Positions 6,879 to 9,839 of a DNA stretch of 9,839 nt are shown in pieces; the stretch's first letter is position 1; the number at the start of each line of letters is the position of its first letter. Position numbers and translations under genes: made by a program. Source of the stretch: Deltaproteobacteria bacterium (GTDB lineage: Bacteria > Bdellovibrionota_C > UBA2361 > JAAYZI01). The notes beneath the pieces were generated by a model that saw nothing but the letters and a program-made list of their open reading frames with translations, did no database searches and had not been told where the DNA came from. The stretch is from NCBI GenBank assembly GCA_012514925.1, contig JAAYZI010000064.1, positions 1 through 9,839 on the forward strand. Direction: 5' to 3'.

Positions 6879-7697
6879 TTAAATCAGCTCCAACGCATCA
6901 TCCGGCACCCAGCAGCTACGGCCATCACTAAGTTCGATCTGTACCCAGCCCGGCCTCTTCTCCAACATACGAAACTCAGTACCCGAGTGAAGCGGATCCT
7001 TAAAAGCCGGTTCGTAGCTTTGACCATCTCCTTTCCGGGCCACAATCTGCTCCGCCACGATCACCCCTTCACGCACCTCACCACGCACAAAATGATCATA
7101 TCCAAGCGAAGCAGCCAGGCTAAGGGCCAACACCGCCGTCAGACCGATCACCCATCCTGGTAAGAATGTCCGGCGAAAAATACGCATCGCCGCGCCGCAC
7201 CAAAAGAGCAGGAAGAACAGCGCAAACAATCCGGTTCTTGTGCTAAACGAAAGATCGTAGTGCCAAAAAATCAGTATCCTTAGGATGCGCGTATCTTGAC
7301 GTTCCTGGATCTTATCAACCCTACGGCTTCGAGCATACTCCAGATTCTGAAGTAGATTCGCATCGGAACTGTTGTACAACATCGCGCGCCGGTAATTAAG
7401 AATCGCGCGCCCCAAATCCCCTAAATAAAAATAAACATTGCCGATGTTATAGAAGATCTTTTCGTTCTTAACCTGTCCATCCCGCACCAAGCGCTCGAAA
7501 CGAAGCAGAGCTTTGTTGTAAAACTCAACCGCCTCTTCAGGTGATCGCGCTGAGACCTCACGACCCTGGCGAAAGAAAAGATTTGCCTCCTGCTGCAAGC
7601 GTATAGACTCCCCTACATCAAGCGGCTGTGCCAAAACCCAGTCGATCACCAAACAGGCCAGTACAGAAAAAACAACTATCAAAGTCCCACGCCGCAT
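6879..7697 (-). CDS. batE: BatE-like protein: TPR, two membrane segments, SH3-like tail
   Basis: Matches the architecture of BatE of the Bacteroides aerotolerance (Bat) clusters. A signal-like hydrophobic segment ends near residue 24 (VLA-QP). Residues about 35-123 are TPR-type helices, with FYNIGNVYFYLGDLGRAILNYRRAMLYNSSDANLLQNLEYAR as the clearest repeat region (split over 82-123). Two membrane segments follow (about 154-172 and 182-199), then a C-terminal SH3-like domain ending in RPGWVQIELSDGRSCWVP (248-265). Such proteins are thought to sit in the inner membrane with partner Bat proteins; a precise biochemical role is not established. The start is ATG at 7697, overlapping the batD stop by one base (TGATG); a GTG at 7700 (GTGA, four-base overlap) would add one residue. 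GGGGA at 7706-7710 serves either. It is the last gene of the run; the gap after it is about 300 bases. Confidence 0.82.
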   Translation of the reverse strand: MRRGTLIVVFSVLACLVIDWVLAQPLDVGESIRLQQEANLFFRQGREVSARSPEEAVEFYNKALLRFERLVRDGQVKNEKIFYNIGNVYFYLGDLGRAILNYRRAMLYNSSDANLLQNLEYARSRRVDKIQERQDTRILRILIFWHYDLSFSTRTGLFALFFLLFWCGAAMRIFRRTFLPGWVIGLTAVLALSLAASLGYDHFVRGEVREGVIVAEQIVARKGDGQSYEPAFKDPLHSGTEFRMLEKRPGWVQIELSDGRSCWVPDDALELI

Positions 7698-9652
7698 CAC
7701 CTAAATCCCCGCTCGATCTGTTTAACTAGTATCAGAGCCTCACTCACCAAATCTTGGGGCGTTTGCGCTGACTGTAGCTCACTCCCCCCATAGCTTCCCG
7801 CCTCGCATAGCTCATACAAGCGCTGCAGCCGGTCTCTAAGCTCCACCGGCACTAAGTGCTGCTGCAAATCCGCCAGCACTTCATTAAGGGCCAAACCAGC
7901 CGGGGCCTTTCTAAGTTTTGCCGCCAGATACTCTCTTAGTGCCCGCAGCAAAGCGGCATAATAATCGGCGCTTCCCGGACGTGCTGATTTAATCTCCGAG
8001 ACAGCGGCGTTAAACTCACGTAAAGCAGCGCGAAACTTGAGCGCAGCCGGATCGGCCAACCGACGTCTGACAAGAGCTGTCCCTACCAATAACAAAATGT
8101 AAGCACCAGGAGGTATAAGAAGCAAGGTCGGCCAGAAACCAATCAGTGGAGGCAGGTCTTCCTTTTTTAGCACGCTCTCGTCTTCATAATTATGGGCGAT
8201 ACCTTGAGTCCAAGTTTCAATCTCACTGCCAGAGATATCTTGGACCTCCCGCCCCTCCGCGTCCAAAGCAGTTACAACACGGGTGGCTTGAATCTTAAGA
8301 GGAATAGGCTGGGTGCGCGCCGTCTTATAACGCCCGCTCCTAACGTCAAAATACGGAAGCTCAATCGCAGGAACCTCCTTAACATCGGCGCGTTTGGCCC
8401 GAATGGTCTGAGTAAAGGTTTTTACCGCGCCGTTTACCTTCCCAGGCGCAATTTCGGCCGGAACCTTAAAGTCGCGGGTTAAGTTCTTGTCCTCAGCCAG
8501 GTTGGGAAGCTCTACCTGCTCTAGGTAATCCGGGCCTGCAACCTGCACCGTTAGCGTGATGGGATCCCCTACCCTAGCCTCGGTCGGCAACGCTTCCGCA
8601 GCCACACGGTACTCTCCCACCAACCCCGAAAAATTAGCGGGGCGTCCCTCACTCGGCAACTCTTTAACTGTAACGACCGGCTCATTCGAGGGCGCCACCA
8701 TCTTTTTATAGATAGCTTGACGCCCCATCCCAAACGGCATGTTCCCCTGAAAGAAGTCGTCAAAAGAGTCAAAGAGGCCGCCACCTAATCCCCCTCTTCG
8801 ATAACCGGCTAGGGCATTAAAAGCCACGGTACTCTGCCCTAAACGCAAAGTGCCGGCTTCTTTTGGAATAAGCACTTTTCTAAAACGCAGCGCCGTAAAC
8901 TCACGGCCTTTGTATTCGAGGCGCATTTTTCTTGCCACGGTATCGCCACCCCCAACATCAATCTGGAGATACTCCTCTCTATGCGCCGGATTGATACGCT
9001 CCTCAAAATCGACCACCCTAAAACGTTCATCATTCAAAAACGGCAGATGAAACTGAAAGCCCTGTACGTCCTTGGCCAAATACCAAGTAATTGTAAGAGT
9101 AAGCGGCTGGCCGACGTAGGCCTCGGCCGAGGAGAATTCCATACGCAATTTAAAATCCTGACTCTCCCCTGGTTTAACGGCGGTGATAAAGTGCATCTTG
9201 GTGTAAAGCACCCCTCCGCTCGTTCTGACACTGGCGGTTGGAATTAGAAGCTTACCGGCCCGCTTTGCAATCAATCTATAGGAGAATACGTACCCGCTCT
9301 CCTCATTTTTAACCATGCGGCCGTTTATAATCACCACCGAAGAGCGGCTATCCCGACTGCCCCCATCAAACTCCACTGAAAAATCCTGACTCTCCGAGAG
9401 AACAGGTTCAGAGGGAGAGTCATCCCCGGTTACCTTGATCCTCATGCCGAATGACTCACCGACGAAGACTTGATCCTTCTCAAGCGTTACGGCTACATCT
9501 TGCCCCTGAACCGAAGTAGGACAAAACCAGAGCGAAAGACAAAACACAAGCGCTAATAGCATACGCGCCATCACATCACGAAAGTGTCCAAGGTACAATT
9601 TCATACCCGTTACAACCATGCTCTCACCTGTACTAGCCGGTATTCTGTACAT
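7697..9652 (-). CDS. batD: BatD-like membrane-anchored periplasmic protein
   Basis: Resembles BatD (oxygen tolerance family): a long beta-rich extracytoplasmic part, one late membrane segment and a cytoplasmic helical tail. Hydrophobic segment MLLALVFCLSLWFCPTSVQG (31-50) looks like a signal peptide cleaved before QDVAVTLEKDQVFVGESF, which opens the first immunoglobulin-like repeat; the wording VGESF, VGQPLTLTITW and VGDPITLTVQVAG marks three repeat starts. A Gly/Asp/Phe-rich stretch (GGGLFDSFDDFFQGNMPFG) about residue 290-310 is typical of the family. The membrane segment is about 506-529, followed by RRR and an alpha-helical tail to 651. ATG at 9652 has AAGGA eight bases upstream (9661-9665), but leaves 30 residues before the signal core; ATGs at 9619 and 9604 (residues 12 and 17) would give a more normal signal peptide. 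It lies one base after the preceding gene and overlaps batE. Confidence 0.85.
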   Translation of the reverse strand: MYRIPASTGESMVVTGMKLYLGHFRDVMARMLLALVFCLSLWFCPTSVQGQDVAVTLEKDQVFVGESFGMRIKVTGDDSPSEPVLSESQDFSVEFDGGSRDSRSSVVIINGRMVKNEESGYVFSYRLIAKRAGKLLIPTASVRTSGGVLYTKMHFITAVKPGESQDFKLRMEFSSAEAYVGQPLTLTITWYLAKDVQGFQFHLPFLNDERFRVVDFEERINPAHREEYLQIDVGGGDTVARKMRLEYKGREFTALRFRKVLIPKEAGTLRLGQSTVAFNALAGYRRGGLGGGLFDSFDDFFQGNMPFGMGRQAIYKKMVAPSNEPVVTVKELPSEGRPANFSGLVGEYRVAAEALPTEARVGDPITLTVQVAGPDYLEQVELPNLAEDKNLTRDFKVPAEIAPGKVNGAVKTFTQTIRAKRADVKEVPAIELPYFDVRSGRYKTARTQPIPLKIQATRVVTALDAEGREVQDISGSEIETWTQGIAHNYEDESVLKKEDLPPLIGFWPTLLLIPPGAYILLLVGTALVRRRLADPAALKFRAALREFNAAVSEIKSARPGSADYYAALLRALREYLAAKLRKAPAGLALNEVLADLQQHLVPVELRDRLQRLYELCEAGSYGGSELQSAQTPQDLVSEALILVKQIERGFR

Positions 9653-9653
9653 C

Positions 9654-9839
9654 TCACCAATCCTTCCCCACCGGCGCTATTTGCCCCGCCCCTCTTGAAC
9701 TTCTAACCTCACGCCTCTCATCTTCGTCCCTGATAATATCGTAAGCTGTCTCATCCTTAGGCGGTTTTGCATCCTCCTGGTCTTGACCTGCTTGCTCAAA
9801 AGAGTGGGGTTCAGGGGTTGTGGGCGGCGTCGAACTTGA
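9654..9839 (-). CDS. C-terminal tail of a probable BatC-like (TPR) protein, 5' end outside the window
   Basis: A frame is open from the window edge to TGA at 9654-9656, one base before the batD ATG, giving the last 61 residues of a gene reading in the same direction. The tail is charged and low in complexity: an early Pro/Thr/Ser-rich part, then AYDIIRDEDERREVRSS (33-49) and the ending PVGKDW. Proteins just before BatD in Bat clusters are often TPR proteins with a Pro- and charge-rich C-terminus ending in KDW; the match is one of style and position. A BatB tail is the other option. Its tight spacing with batD supports a common transcript. Confidence 0.6.
   Translation of the reverse strand, partial: SSSTPPTTPEPHSFEQAGQDQEDAKPPKDETAYDIIRDEDERREVRSSRGAGQIAPVGKDW

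Noticed and set aside
8192..8482. Plus-strand open frame of 96 codons opposite batD
   Set aside because: It is antisense to a well-supported batD region, has no recognisable domain, and the other overlapping frames here have similar lengths, as expected of shadows.

Overview
The window looks like ordinary chromosomal housekeeping DNA from a Gram-negative bacterium of moderate GC content, with 5 complete genes and 2 genes cut by the window edges, plus a broken-off signalling gene at the left end that makes 7 complete or near-complete proteins in all. Lineage cannot be fixed from the sequence. The threonine synthase type (N-terminus MRYYSTN), the eukaryote-type UDP-glucose pyrophosphorylase and the Bat (aerotolerance) cluster together suggest the Bacteroidota or the PVC group (for example Verrucomicrobiota); this is only a leaning.

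Left part (1-5187, plus strand): the 3' part of an HDOD-GAF-like signalling protein, then after a 107-base gap a compact run thrB (homoserine kinase), thrC (threonine synthase) and a UTP-glucose-1-phosphate uridylyltransferase. thrB and thrC overlap by one base (TAATG) and the third gene follows 22 bases later with a good ribosome binding site, so the three are probably co-transcribed. ThrB and ThrC perform the last two steps of threonine synthesis; the UDP-glucose enzyme is not part of that pathway.

Middle (5188-6878): two non-coding stretches flank a minus-strand alanine racemase (alr), which supplies D-alanine for peptidoglycan. The convergent gap 5188-5412 holds a cluster of small palindromes and direct repeats, including two GTAAGCG copies. 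The gap 6580-6878, between alr and the bat genes, holds a 27-bp-arm hairpin (6731-6815), further small inverted repeats and a repeated TATGAT box ahead of alr.

Right part (6879-9839, minus strand): a bat operon end, reading right to left: C-terminal tail of a probable batC-like TPR protein, batD (membrane-anchored, periplasmic beta-rich protein) and batE (TPR, two membrane segments, SH3-like tail). The junctions are tight, with 1 base between batC-like and batD and a 1- or 4-base overlap at batD/batE.

I found no RNA gene, CRISPR array, transposase or obviously new gene system. The most interesting unexplained material is in the two non-coding gaps.
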